Assembly (NCBI GenBank): GCA_900770785.1
Contig: CAAGLJ010000009.1
Location: forward strand, 1-64,000
Length of the DNA: 64,000 nucleotides
Reading direction: 5' to 3'
DNA from: Lachnospiraceae bacterium
Lineage (GTDB): Bacteria; Bacillota; Clostridia; Lachnospirales; Lachnospiraceae
The stretch's first letter is position 1; each line of letters starts with the position of its first letter. Under the pieces are notes generated by a model. That model was not told the origin of the DNA, made no database searches, and saw only the letters and a list, made by a program, of their open reading frames with translations. The position numbers and the translations under genes were made by a program. Below, piece after piece: positions 7,659 through 15,826 of this stretch.

Positions 7659-9254
7659 ATGAAAAATATACGTTCAAACATAGCTGCCAAGACAGGAGCC
7701 TATCTGCTTCTTGCTCTGGCTTCCCTTACGACGCTTTTGTCAGCAGTAGGCATTGGTGCTGCTGTGAACGGTGACTACTATGTTTTAAGTGCAGAGCAGC
7801 TAAAAGAGCAGCTATCCTCATCCTATCCACTGCATATGTTCGTCTATAACCAGCGCTATTTGCTGATTGGTCTGTGTACAGCCAGCGTCCTTCTTTGCAT
7901 TATTTCCTTCCTTTTTCTCATTCTGAGTGCCGGCCATCAAAAAGGACAGGAGGGCATCCGCAAAAGCTGGCTGACAAGCATTCCCCTGGATTTATTTACA
8001 GGACTTACCTTTTTTGTCCTTATGTTGATTTTTGCAATAGGAGACGCCTTTAATAGCTGGGAATTATTTGTATATATACTCTTTGCCTTTCCTGCCTCCG
8101 TCGTTATTTTGACTGCTTTTCTGGCAGACTGTGCCATTCGGATTAAATTGGGAAAATGGTGGAGAAACTCTCTTCTGTTTTATACCTGGATCTTTTTACT
8201 GAAGCTGGGAAAGAATATATCCCGATTTGGGCAAGAACTGTTTTCTTCTCTTCCCTTACTCTGGAAGGCCATACTTGGAATGGTTCTTCTTTTTCTTCTG
8301 GAGATATTGTTCATCCTGCTTTGCTCCCCCTACGGCGAAGAGGATGCAGCTCTGCTATTAATCTGGCTGGGTGAAAAAATCCTGTTTTACCCTTTATTTT
8401 TGTATCTTATTCTGGTGCTTCGCAAATTACAGAGCTCAGGACGGGAACTGGCCAGGGGAAATCTGGCCCACCAGACGGACACCACAAAAATGTTCTGGGA
8501 TTTTAAGGAGCATGGGGAAAATCTGAACAGCATTGCCCTGGGTATGAGCCGTGCCGTAGAAGAAAGATTAAAAAGTGAGCGGATGAAAACGGAACTGATT
8601 ACCAATGTATCCCATGATATTAAAACTCCTCTCACTTCCATCATCAACTACTCAGATTTGATTTCAGCTGAAGAAACAGGCAACCCTGACCGTCTAAAAG
8701 AATATGCCTCTGCTCTTCATCGCCAGTCCAGGCGTCTGAAAAAGCTCCTGGAGGATCTGATGGATGCCTCTAAAATAAGTACCGGAAATGTAGAGGTTTT
8801 GCTGGCCCCCTGTGAAACCGATGTACTTCTTACCCAGGCTGTAGGGGAGTATGGAGAAAGGTTAAAAGAACAGGGATTGGAGCTGATGATTAAACAGCCA
8901 AAGCAGCCCCTGAAAATTCTGGTAGACAGCAGACATATCTGGAGAGTCTTTGACAATCTGATGAACAACATATGCAAATATGCCCAAGAAGGAACCCGGG
9001 TGTATCTGACTCTGGAAAAGAAAGAGGAAAAGGCTGTTTTTTCCCTGAAAAACACCTCTCGAAATGCCCTCGACATTTCTGCCGAAGAGCTGATGGAGCG
9101 CTTTGTCCGGGGAGATCGTTCCCGGCACACCGAAGGCAGTGGCCTGGGTCTTTCCATTGCCCGAAGCCTTACCAATCTGCAAAATGGAGAATTTGATTTG
9201 ACCATCGATGGAGATTTATTCAAAGTAGTACTTACCTTCCATCAGACCTCATAG
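7659..9254 (+). CDS. Multi-pass membrane sensor histidine kinase
   Basis: 531 residues. The N-terminal third has about six transmembrane segments and little extracellular sequence, which suggests sensing in or near the membrane. The dimerisation helix carries the phospho-acceptor in NVSHDIKTPLTSIINYSDL, and the ATPase domain shows N-box DNLMNNICKYAQE and G-box GSGLGLSIARSL. The longer frame starts at 7641, but ATG 7659 has GGAGG 6 bases upstream and is preferred. It is the cognate partner of the regulator just upstream. A perfect 17-bp stem-loop lies 15 bp after the stop. Confidence 0.92.
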   Translation: MKNIRSNIAAKTGAYLLLALASLTTLLSAVGIGAAVNGDYYVLSAEQLKEQLSSSYPLHMFVYNQRYLLIGLCTASVLLCIISFLFLILSAGHQKGQEGIRKSWLTSIPLDLFTGLTFFVLMLIFAIGDAFNSWELFVYILFAFPASVVILTAFLADCAIRIKLGKWWRNSLLFYTWIFLLKLGKNISRFGQELFSSLPLLWKAILGMVLLFLLEILFILLCSPYGEEDAALLLIWLGEKILFYPLFLYLILVLRKLQSSGRELARGNLAHQTDTTKMFWDFKEHGENLNSIALGMSRAVEERLKSERMKTELITNVSHDIKTPLTSIINYSDLISAEETGNPDRLKEYASALHRQSRRLKKLLEDLMDASKISTGNVEVLLAPCETDVLLTQAVGEYGERLKEQGLELMIKQPKQPLKILVDSRHIWRVFDNLMNNICKYAQEGTRVYLTLEKKEEKAVFSLKNTSRNALDISAEELMERFVRGDRSRHTEGSGLGLSIARSLTNLQNGEFDLTIDGDLFKVVLTFHQTS

Positions 9255-9269
9255 ACAAGCTATGGCAAC

Positions 9270-9315
9270 GTAGAACGACCACTATCCGTAAGTTTACTGA
9301 TAGTGGTCGTTCTAC
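9270..9315 (+). repeat. Perfect 17-bp inverted repeat after the histidine kinase gene
   Basis: Arms at 9270-9286 and 9299-9315 are perfectly complementary with a 12-base loop. The sequence afterwards (TTAGCTTCTG) has no T-run in either direction, so it is not a canonical Rho-independent terminator. It marks the boundary between the two-component operon and the AT-rich decayed region, and could be an mRNA 3'-end structure or a mobile-element end. Confidence 0.7.
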
Positions 9316-10290
9316 TTAGCTTCTGTGTCCAATGGTCGTCCCTCCTGTAAGAGCCTTCTTTTGACCTGTCACCCGTTTCAATCGAATCATAATCGAAAAG
9401 ATTATTCTGCTCTTATTCTTCTAAACTGCATTGAATCTATAATTAAGGTTTATTTTTATTCCCGACTCACAAACATCCATTTGCTTAGAAAGTTTCATAT
9501 AGATTTTTCTTTTTATAATTTAAAATACTGCCCTGCAGAAAAAGTTTCTTTACACTGATTCTGCTTTTTAAATCATCGTGGTAAATATTCAATATGAGTG
9601 CCAGCTACTATATACCCCTTACTTTGTCATATTCATCTTCTCTGATATTGATTCCTGGGGCAAATTGCTCTGCCTTCTGATGGCTATGATTCCTTTGGCT
9701 TCTCTGCTCGAAGGCAGCTAAGAGGTCTTTCTTGTCAGGAACTGCTATGCATTACCACTCTCATATTGAGCAAAATTGTCGATTGGTCCCATTGGCTTAT
9801 ACCTCCAATCCTCCTCTTATGGTTCTAATCACTCTTCCCATTCGTACCTGTTCATCCGATAGATTATCGACTTTCTCGTCATCGATCTTCTTCAAATTAC
9901 TCTTCCAGGATTTATCTTGTGTGGCCTCTGTGATTAGTGAGGTTTGTTGTTAATTGAATAATACCATCCTTACCTTAATTTGTCAATCTATTTTTTTTAA
10001 CTTTTTTAAATTATTTTTTATTTATCTTTTTTACATAAATTGCATGTATAATTTATATGAAATATTGAATTCGCACAACTATTTTTCTTTTTTTATTTTA
10101 CTCATACCAGATATATTACTTTAGCTGTTAAATAGAACAACTTATATTGTGAATTTATGATTGTTTCTGATATAATGAATATAATGAATGTATGGAAAAA
10201 ATAACGTTTCGGCTATGCTACTTTTTTGTATCCGTTTTCCTCGACGTATTTGAAATAGATTTGTGTTCCTTTGTTGATATTATAATAGCA
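9316..10290. other. AT-rich accessory stretch without an intact gene
   Basis: No frame here has a convincing start, ribosome site and length together. Minus-strand fragments in several frames look like eroded protein tails (see the pseudogene entry). One more is a short tail ending in EENGYKKVA just before a stop at 10213-10215. A promoter-like pair, TTGTGA (10147-10152), 18 bases, TATAAT (10171-10176, inside a 9-bp tandem duplication), points right toward the cassette at 10.3 kb. Base composition is clearly lower in GC than the flanking genes, consistent with a degraded mobile insertion. Confidence 0.55.
9590..9950 (-). pseudogene. Decayed coding fragments, family unknown
   Basis: On the minus strand three consecutive open fragments with protein-like composition are split by stops and frame changes. 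The first ends DEQVRMGRVIRTIRGGLEV just before a stop; a second begins MGPIDNFAQYESGNA; a third, in another frame, runs through LLAAFEQRSQRNHSHQKAEQ and ends EYDKVRGI. The hydrophilic, Lys/Glu/Arg-rich content looks like real former coding sequence, possibly from a mobilisation or integration gene, but I do not recognise a family. No start codon with a ribosome site is present. Confidence 0.35.
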
Positions 10291-10291
10291 A

Positions 10292-10342
10292 ATATAAGGC
10301 ACAAAAGTAGTATGCAATATTGTACAAATATAAGGCACAAAA
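10292..10342 (+). promoter_or_regulatory. Repeat copies 1 and 2, with promoter of the RHH-like gene
   Basis: Two identical copies of ATATAAGGCACAAAA (10292-10306 and 10328-10342), 36 bp apart. Copy 2 fills most of the spacer of a promoter, TTGTAC (10320-10325), 17 bases, TAATAT (10343-10348). Binding there would block RNA polymerase, so these look like operators for the small DNA-binding protein encoded next. Confidence 0.65.
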
Positions 10343-10375
10343 TAATATAGAATAAAACAAACAGGGGGGTAAAAC

Positions 10376-10573
10376 ATGGGAACAGAAAGAAAAACAACAG
10401 ACGCACAAAGAAAAGCTATTTATAAGTATGATGAACAATTTGAACGTGTGAATTGTAGGTTTGAAGCTGGCACAAAAAAACGCATTGAAAGGGCTGGATA
10501 TAGTAGTATAAATAATTTCATCAAATTGGCTGTTGCGGAAAAATTAGAACGTGAAGAAAAAATATTAAAATAA
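10376..10573 (+). CDS. Small ribbon-helix-helix-like DNA-binding protein
   Basis: 65 residues, with a GGGGGG-rich ribosome site 6 bases before the ATG. After a charged N-terminal arm comes a predicted beta strand (about 29-35, VNCRFEAGT), then helix-turn-helix spacing KKRIERAGYSSINNFIKLAV and a charged tail, the layout of Arc/CopG/MetJ ribbon-helix-helix regulators. Such proteins often bind direct repeats cooperatively (the plasmid omega repressor is the known case). Four copies of a 13-15 bp direct repeat flank this gene, two before and two after, one of them overlapping its stop codon. It is probably an autorepressor that also controls the next gene. A plasmid or mobile-element origin is likely. 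The family assignment is from fold pattern only. Confidence 0.65.
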   Translation: MGTERKTTDAQRKAIYKYDEQFERVNCRFEAGTKKRIERAGYSSINNFIKLAVAEKLEREEKILK

Positions 10574-10618
10574 GGCACAAGTAACAATTTCATATATAAG
10601 GCGCAAATAATATATAAT
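10568..10618 (+). promoter_or_regulatory. Repeat copies 3 and 4, with promoter of the 54-residue gene
   Basis: Copy 3 (AAATAAGGCACAAG, 10568-10581) overlaps the stop codon of the regulator gene; copy 4 (ATATAAGGCGCAAA, 10594-10607) lies 26 bp further on. A -10 region follows at once (TAATAT 10608-10613 or TATAAT 10613-10618), the same geometry as copy 2. The -35 is weak. Confidence 0.6.
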
Positions 10619-10674
10619 AAAGACAGTTAAGGAAAGGCAAGGCCTTAACGGATGGAAAGGAGAATAAAAGCACG

Positions 10675-10839
10675 ATGGCGGTAATGCAAGATATGGGGAT
10701 GACCGATTTACAATTTAAGAGTTGGCTCAAGCAAATCATTAGAGGACTTGAAGGGGCCAAGGATAAAAGCACAAAAGAAGAAACAGACAAGAAAATCGAT
10801 GAGCTGTTAAAGGACTTAAAAGAGGATTTACAGGGATAA
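10675..10839 (+). CDS. 54-residue acidic/helical protein of unknown function
   Basis: Encodes a 54-residue protein opening MAVMQDMGMTDLQFKSWLKQ and continuing with a strongly charged helical tail rich in Lys, Asp and Glu. AAAGGAG lies 12 bases before the ATG, a little far, so a start at the internal ATG 10684 or 10693 is possible. It sits about 100 bp after the ribbon-helix-helix-like gene on the same strand behind its own repeat-covered promoter, and a good terminator follows about 85 bp after the stop. I recall no named family. Role unknown; a partner or target of the small regulator is the simplest reading. Confidence 0.6.
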   Translation: MAVMQDMGMTDLQFKSWLKQIIRGLEGAKDKSTKEETDKKIDELLKDLKEDLQG

Positions 10840-10841
10840 CA

Positions 10842-10871
10842 CATTGGCGGAGGCTTGCCACTCCGCTAATG
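10842..10871 (+). other. Stem-loop after the 54-residue gene
   Basis: CATTGGCGGAG (10842-10852) pairs with CTCCGCTAATG (10861-10871) over 11 bp with one G-U and an 8-base loop. No T-run follows; it may protect the mRNA 3' end ahead of the true terminator. Confidence 0.5.
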
Positions 10872-10922
10872 TTACCGCTCTTCATCAAAAAAATTACAGC
10901 AGTATAATTTGATTTAATCAAG

Positions 10923-10950
10923 AGCCGCCAGAAATGGCGGTTTTCTTTTT
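10923..10950 (+). terminator. Rho-independent terminator of the small-gene cassette
   Basis: Stem AGCCGCCA/TGGCGGTT (one G-U) with a GAAA tetraloop, then TTTTCTTTTT. It closes the 10.3-10.9 kb transcript on the plus strand. Confidence 0.85.
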
Positions 10951-11024
10951 GCCCCTGACAGCAAGATTCTGTTTATAGTCGATAACCTCAGGGTTCATCA
11001 TGGTAAAATTGAGGATAGCGATAT

Positions 11025-11507
11025 TTAATGGCCGGAGTAATACTCCCTGCCATCCAGCTTAACCTCCACCAGCCTGTCCTGACCATCATAAACCAGTTTC
11101 AGAGAAAAGAAATCCTGCCGTTCCTTCAGCAGCCGGAAAAATATCTTATCTCCTTCCCAGATATTCAATTCCTGAATCCGGTCAATTTCCACCCATTCCA
11201 GTTCTCCTTCATTACAGGAGACAGGCTCTCCTTCAAAGCCATCCGCAGTAAACAGGGACATATATTCCGTCACACCGTTTCCCGATACAAAGGTCACCAG
11301 TCCCCTGTAGCGATAGGAGGTAAGGGTATACCCCGTCTCTTCCTTTACCTCTCTTAAGAGACATTCCTCGGGACATTCATCTGCTTCAAAATGCCCTCCC
11401 ACTCCTATCCATTTATCCTTATTCACGTCATTTTTCTTCACTGTCCGATGCAGCATCAGGTATTTGCCGTCCTTTTCAATATAGCAAAGTGTACTTAAAC
11501 CAGTCAT
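11025..11507 (-). CDS. NUDIX hydrolase (MutT-like)
   Basis: 160 residues with a complete Nudix box: GGHFEADECPEECLLREVKE continuing EETGY, matching G-x5-E-x7-REUxEExGU with all Mg2+-binding glutamates present (about residues 38-60). It likely hydrolyses an oxidised or damaged nucleoside triphosphate such as 8-oxo-dGTP, though the substrate is not decided by the box. The frame is open to 11555, but ATG 11507 has AGGAGG 9 bases upstream and gives the family start MTGLSTLCYIEKDGKYLMLHR. It is monocistronic. Confidence 0.9.
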   Translation of the reverse strand: MTGLSTLCYIEKDGKYLMLHRTVKKNDVNKDKWIGVGGHFEADECPEECLLREVKEETGYTLTSYRYRGLVTFVSGNGVTEYMSLFTADGFEGEPVSCNEGELEWVEIDRIQELNIWEGDKIFFRLLKERQDFFSLKLVYDGQDRLVEVKLDGREYYSGH

Positions 11508-11683
11508 ATCTGCCTTCCTCCTGAAATATTTATGTTGGCTGAACTTTTTGTTCATCCGGGCTTTAAAAATGTGTTTTTTCTATTTTACCTCCTTTTCGCA
11601 GATATTTCGATTTTTTCTTTAAAAATTTTTCCTAAAACTGTAGGACGCAGCTGAAAGTGGCTTTTCCAGCTCACAGTAAGGAA

Positions 11684-11713
11684 GCTGGGGCACTAATGAC
11701 TTAGTACCTCAGC
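11684..11713 (-). other. Stem-loop downstream of the LxxG-repeat protein gene
   Basis: GCTGGGGCACTAA (11684-11696) pairs with TTAGTACCTCAGC (11701-11713), 13 positions with two imperfect pairs and a 4-base loop. It lies about 20 bases after the stop of the minus-strand gene; no T-run follows on that strand, so termination is uncertain. Confidence 0.5.
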
Positions 11714-11731
11714 CCTTTTCTTATTTTCCTC

Positions 11732-13690
11732 TTAATTAAACAGTGCCAGAAATTTCTCCCACCAGCTTAATTCTTTTTCTTCCGCCACTTCTTCCACCAC
11801 CACTTCAGGAGTCTTAATGGGGGCTGTTTTCAGTACAAAAAGTACAGATTCCACATTCGTATTTTTTTCAGAAGCAAAGGATTCAACGGGGATATTTTTC
11901 CCCAGCATTTCATCCATCGTTTCGTCAATTGAATTCTGTACCTTATCACTCATGCCTCTGGTTTCATCATAAAACTCTCCGGTTCCCTCCTGCAGCTGTC
12001 TGCTTCCTTCCTGCAAAGAGGCAGAACCATCGTAAAGCTCAGCCATACCCTGGGTCATGCTTCTGGTTCCTTCCTGAAGGCTTGCTATACCTCCTGACAG
12101 ACTGGAAGCCCCTTCCCGAAGTCCTGCTATACCTCCTGACAGGCTGGAAGCCCCTTCCTGCAACCTCTGCAATCCTGCTGCCGCCTGGGAAACCCCTTCC
12201 GTATAGGAATGAATACCATTACTCAACTGCCTGCTGCCCTCCAGCAAAGAAGCTGCCCCGGAAGAAAGCTGATTCATTGCACCGCTGCTTCCAGAAATAT
12301 AAGCCTTATCTGCCATCAATAAAGTCTCTGCCGCAACCAGTTTTCCTGCATTAGTGATATATTGTGCAATAATATTCATATTATCACCTGCGGCAGTATA
12401 CTGGCTCAGCAGCTCCGCCGCCTCCGCATCACCTGCCGTTGCCAGCTCCTGTAATTTAGCTGCTGCCGCTGCCCCCGCTGCTGCTTCGTCACCTCCACCA
12501 GAAATTGTTCCGGAATAGGCCTCATATACCTCCCTCTGGGTGGAGGTAATTAAATTACCCAGAAGGGCATCATGCTTCCCCAGCAGTCCGTTGATATCGC
12601 TTATTCCGGCCTGTTCCAGCTGCTGCTGCAGAGTACTTTGATAAGTGCCCATACCTGTCTGTAATTCCTCAAGGCCGCTGACCAGCTGTCCCGCTCCACC
12701 GGTCAGTTCTCCTGACTTCTGGTTCAGGGTATCTATCCCCTGTTTAAGTTCATTAATTCCCTGCTGCAGGCTGTTGCTCCCCTCCAGCAGACTGTTGCTT
12801 CCTGCTAACAGGCTATTGCTTCCTTCCAGCAGACTATTGGTGCCCTCCTCTAAATTCATGGAGCCCTCGTAAGCCTCCTTTACCCCATTTGACAGTTCCC
12901 CCGCTCCTTTCTCCAGCTTTTCGGCCCCATTATTGACCTGTGCTGCTGCATCCTGCACCCTGAGAATCTCTTCATCAATTTTGCCGCTGTCCACATCCAG
13001 TCCCAGATTCAATCTCGTACCGTTAATGGAAATCTCCCCCATTTCAAAATCGGTTACATCTGCCTCAACCACAAGGCTGACCTCTTTTCCCGGAAGGCAG
13101 ATGAAGGAAAGCTGCTTTGCGCTGCCTACGCTGGCAATGGTGGCATCCTTTGCCTGAATGTTCTGAAACTTTTCTCCATCCAGCTGAAAGCTGATCTGCA
13201 AAGCATAGCTTTCCCAGAAGCTTTTGGCTGCCTGCGTATTTTGGGTAATGGAAATTTCCATTTTCATATGTCCCGTTTTTCCGCCCATTTCTTCCGCCTT
13301 GTAATTCTTACCTTCCAACTGGTATTGAATACCTATCTTCCAGGGCAGTACTTTTGTACTCAAATCTCCCTGATAATATAGCTTATCTGCCTCAGTCGCA
13401 ACGGTTATTTCCCCTTTATTTATCTGTATTTCCTCCTGGGTCGTCAGATTGGTTATCCGGGTATAGTTTCCATAATCTACTATGGTCTTTCCTTTAACTC
13501 CCTGAAAGCTGTTTACAATATAGATTCCCTCTACTGCTCCCTCTGCCGTCAGATTTCCGTAAACCACCTCTTCCTTGAGAGTATTTTCCTTATTTACCGT
13601 CCGGTCTGTGGCATATACTCCTGCCACACTCTGGCTCAGTATGATTGCTGCCAGCAGCATACTGACATATCTCTTACTTTTCTGCTTCAT
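11732..13690 (-). CDS. Secreted/membrane-associated LxxG heptad-repeat protein (MMPL partner)
   Basis: 652 residues. It starts with a signal peptide (basic KQKSKR, hydrophobic core, cut near VYATD). The N-terminal 240 residues are beta-rich. Two long blocks of the X-X-X-Leu-X-X-Gly heptad follow, at about residues 255-345 (units such as NSLLEGS, NSLLAGS) and 490-590 (units such as ASLQEGS), separated by an Ala-rich helix. The same repeat occurs in YhgE/Pip-type proteins and in proteins encoded beside MMPL transporters. The tail ends in an aromatic-rich ELSWWEKFLALFN, possibly membrane-associating. AAGGAGAAGG precedes the ATG. It lies 36 bp after the MMPL gene on the same strand and is probably its extracytoplasmic partner. 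Confidence 0.82.
   Translation of the reverse strand: MKQKSKRYVSMLLAAIILSQSVAGVYATDRTVNKENTLKEEVVYGNLTAEGAVEGIYIVNSFQGVKGKTIVDYGNYTRITNLTTQEEIQINKGEITVATEADKLYYQGDLSTKVLPWKIGIQYQLEGKNYKAEEMGGKTGHMKMEISITQNTQAAKSFWESYALQISFQLDGEKFQNIQAKDATIASVGSAKQLSFICLPGKEVSLVVEADVTDFEMGEISINGTRLNLGLDVDSGKIDEEILRVQDAAAQVNNGAEKLEKGAGELSNGVKEAYEGSMNLEEGTNSLLEGSNSLLAGSNSLLEGSNSLQQGINELKQGIDTLNQKSGELTGGAGQLVSGLEELQTGMGTYQSTLQQQLEQAGISDINGLLGKHDALLGNLITSTQREVYEAYSGTISGGGDEAAAGAAAAAKLQELATAGDAEAAELLSQYTAAGDNMNIIAQYITNAGKLVAAETLLMADKAYISGSSGAMNQLSSGAASLLEGSRQLSNGIHSYTEGVSQAAAGLQRLQEGASSLSGGIAGLREGASSLSGGIASLQEGTRSMTQGMAELYDGSASLQEGSRQLQEGTGEFYDETRGMSDKVQNSIDETMDEMLGKNIPVESFASEKNTNVESVLFVLKTAPIKTPEVVVEEVAEEKELSWWEKFLALFN
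12083..12159 (-). repeat. 35-bp tandem repeat inside the heptad-repeat gene
   Basis: Two 35-base copies, 42 bp apart (12083-12117 and 12125-12159), differ at one base and encode the GASSLSGGIA units. Shorter 21-bp repeats (NSLLEGS units) lie at about 12770-12860. Such near-identity at DNA level allows slipped-strand length change. Confidence 0.75.
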
Positions 13691-13726
13691 CTTTGCACCT
13701 TCTCCTTTGCCTCAATACTTTTTCCA

Positions 13727-15793
13727 TTATTCATTTTTTATGGTCAAAACCTTACCTTTCTTTTCCTTTTTGATAAACAGTCTGTCCATCAGCATTAAGA
13801 AGCCGGGCAGCACAAAGAACACTGCAAAGAGCGAAAACAATGTTCCTTTTCCCAAAAGCAGCCCCAGCTGTGACAGCAGACCATTACTGGACAGCTTTCC
13901 AAGTAAAAAGCCTACCACCGTAAGGGCACTGCCAGAGGTCAATATGGACACCGTAACCTGACTGACGGTTTCCACTACACTTTCCTTTTTTCCAAAAAAC
14001 TCCCTGTTTTCTTTATACCTTTCTGTAAACAGAATGGCGTAATCCACCGTAGCTCCCAGCTGAACGGAGCTGATAATCAGATAGGCAATATAAAACAATG
14101 GTTCTCCCTGAAAATATGGCAGAGCCAGATTCAGCCAGATTGCCGTCTCAATAGTCAGTACCAGAATCACAGGTAAAGCAATGGATTTCATGGTTAATAA
14201 TAAAACGACAAATACTGCCCCAATAGCCACAAAATTCACTTTCGTCATATCTGCGGTGACAGTATTCATCAAATCATAGGTGCTGATTCCTTCCCCCGCC
14301 AGATGCCAGGTATCACCATAGTATTTTTCTGCAATAGACTGAATGGCCTCCACCAGTGCCGTCGTTTCCTGCCCCTCATAGGCTGCCTCTACAGATAAAA
14401 CTATACGGCTGTAGTTTTCTGACTCCAGCTGGGCAAGAGTGTCTTTATCCAGATATTCATATGGAATCTGGGCTCCGGCCTGTTCCACAAAAGCAATGAT
14501 ACCTATCACCTGTGGCAGCTCCTTCAGGCTTTGCACCAGCTCGGTTTCCAGCACCTTATCTCCTCTGGGAACCAGCAAAACGTAGGTATCGTTCTTTCCA
14601 AAAATTTCCTCAATAGCCCGGGTATCCTCTCCCAGCTTGGTTCCTTCTCCATAAATCCGGGAAGAACCATAATAATAATCATTATGTACACTGGCTTGAT
14701 AGGCAGGATACATGACTAAAACAAAAAGACATGCCATAAGAGGAGTAGCCTTCTGTATTACCCGCCCCACTCCTTTAAAAGAAGGCAGCCTGGTTTTATG
14801 ACGGGTTTTATCCATCCAGCGGTAAGTAGCTAAAATCCATCCGGGCATGAAGAAAAATACGGTGACCAGGCTGATGGCAATCCCCTTCGCCAACGCAAGC
14901 CCCAAATCCGGACCGATTTCAAACCTCATTAATACCAGTGCCAAAAAACCGATTACTGTAGTCAGTCCACTGGAAAGAATAGAGCTTGTGGACTTCACCA
15001 GAGCCTTCTTCATTGCTTCTTCAGGTGAAGTAGCTTCTTTTCGACTCTCCTCAAAACGGTGCAGCAGGAAAACCGAATAGTCCAAAGAAACTGCCAGCTG
15101 CAAAATATTGCCGGCGGCATTGGTAACAAAGGAGATTTCTCCAAAAATCAGGTTACTTCCTGCATTCAGCAAAATGGCCATTCCAAGCCCCAGCAGAATC
15201 ACCAGCGGCTCCAGCCAGCTAGTGGTAGTAAGGGTCAATACCACTAAAACAAAAACCACTGCAAAGGCAGCAATCTTTCCAATTTCCGATACCGTTCCTG
15301 TGGTAGCAACAGCCGTACTGACTGCGGAACCGGTCATGGCATTCTCTTCTCCAATCAGCTTCCGGATGGCTTCTGTAGCCTCTACTGCCCGTCCCTCCTT
15401 AATGGCTACCATATAAAGGGCATTTCCCTCTTTATAGTAGGTTTCCATCAAATCCTGATCTGCCATTTCCAGAGGCTGCTTTACATCTATCGTATCATCC
15501 AGCCAGGTTACCTCGCTGACTCCTGCAATATCCTCCAGTTTTTCCTTATAGTCCAGGGCCTGGGGCAGTGAAACGTTTTTAATCATGACTCTGGCATTGG
15601 GAATTGCTCCTTCAAATTCTGTTTCCATAATATCCAAGGAAATGGTGGAGGGGGAATCTTCCGGTAAATAGTCGTTCATATTATAATTTACTCCAATGAA
15701 CTGTTGGCAAAATAAGCTGATTACCAGGCATAAGAAGAAAAACACCAGAATATATCTTCGTTTTTCAATCACCTTTTCATAGAATTTTTCCAT
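13727..15793 (-). CDS. MMPL/RND-type membrane transporter
   Basis: 688 residues with the RND duplication: TM1, an extracytoplasmic loop (about 30-165), five or six helices (about 170-345), a second loop (about 370-540) and a second helix bundle to the end. Blocks such as NAAGNILQLAVSLDYSVFLL and VQLGATVDYAILFTERYKEN hold the conserved Asp-Tyr pairs of MMPL proton-relay helices. Likely exports lipids, peptides or drugs by proton motive force. AGGAGGAGTTTT precedes the ATG. It is the first gene of a two-gene unit with the LxxG-repeat protein, divergent from a TetR regulator over a 190-bp shared region. Confidence 0.9.
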   Translation of the reverse strand: MEKFYEKVIEKRRYILVFFFLCLVISLFCQQFIGVNYNMNDYLPEDSPSTISLDIMETEFEGAIPNARVMIKNVSLPQALDYKEKLEDIAGVSEVTWLDDTIDVKQPLEMADQDLMETYYKEGNALYMVAIKEGRAVEATEAIRKLIGEENAMTGSAVSTAVATTGTVSEIGKIAAFAVVFVLVVLTLTTTSWLEPLVILLGLGMAILLNAGSNLIFGEISFVTNAAGNILQLAVSLDYSVFLLHRFEESRKEATSPEEAMKKALVKSTSSILSSGLTTVIGFLALVLMRFEIGPDLGLALAKGIAISLVTVFFFMPGWILATYRWMDKTRHKTRLPSFKGVGRVIQKATPLMACLFVLVMYPAYQASVHNDYYYGSSRIYGEGTKLGEDTRAIEEIFGKNDTYVLLVPRGDKVLETELVQSLKELPQVIGIIAFVEQAGAQIPYEYLDKDTLAQLESENYSRIVLSVEAAYEGQETTALVEAIQSIAEKYYGDTWHLAGEGISTYDLMNTVTADMTKVNFVAIGAVFVVLLLTMKSIALPVILVLTIETAIWLNLALPYFQGEPLFYIAYLIISSVQLGATVDYAILFTERYKENREFFGKKESVVETVSQVTVSILTSGSALTVVGFLLGKLSSNGLLSQLGLLLGKGTLFSLFAVFFVLPGFLMLMDRLFIKKEKKGKVLTIKNE

Positions 15794-15826
15794 AAAACTC
15801 CTCCTGTCAGTCCTTTAAAGATAATT

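Noticed and set aside
8972..9196. ORFs overlapping the kinase C-terminal part
   Set aside because: Shadow frames of the real kinase domain; no ribosome sites.
9732..9953. Plus-strand 73-residue ORF
   Set aside because: No ribosome site and Ser/Leu-rich shadow composition opposite the minus-strand remnants.
10218..10406. Minus-strand hydrophobic 62-residue ORF
   Set aside because: Very AT-rich, no ribosome site, and it covers the repeats and promoter of the plus-strand cassette.
10292..10607. CRISPR array
   Set aside because: Repeats are 13-15 bp, only four copies, and flank coding sequence rather than spacers.
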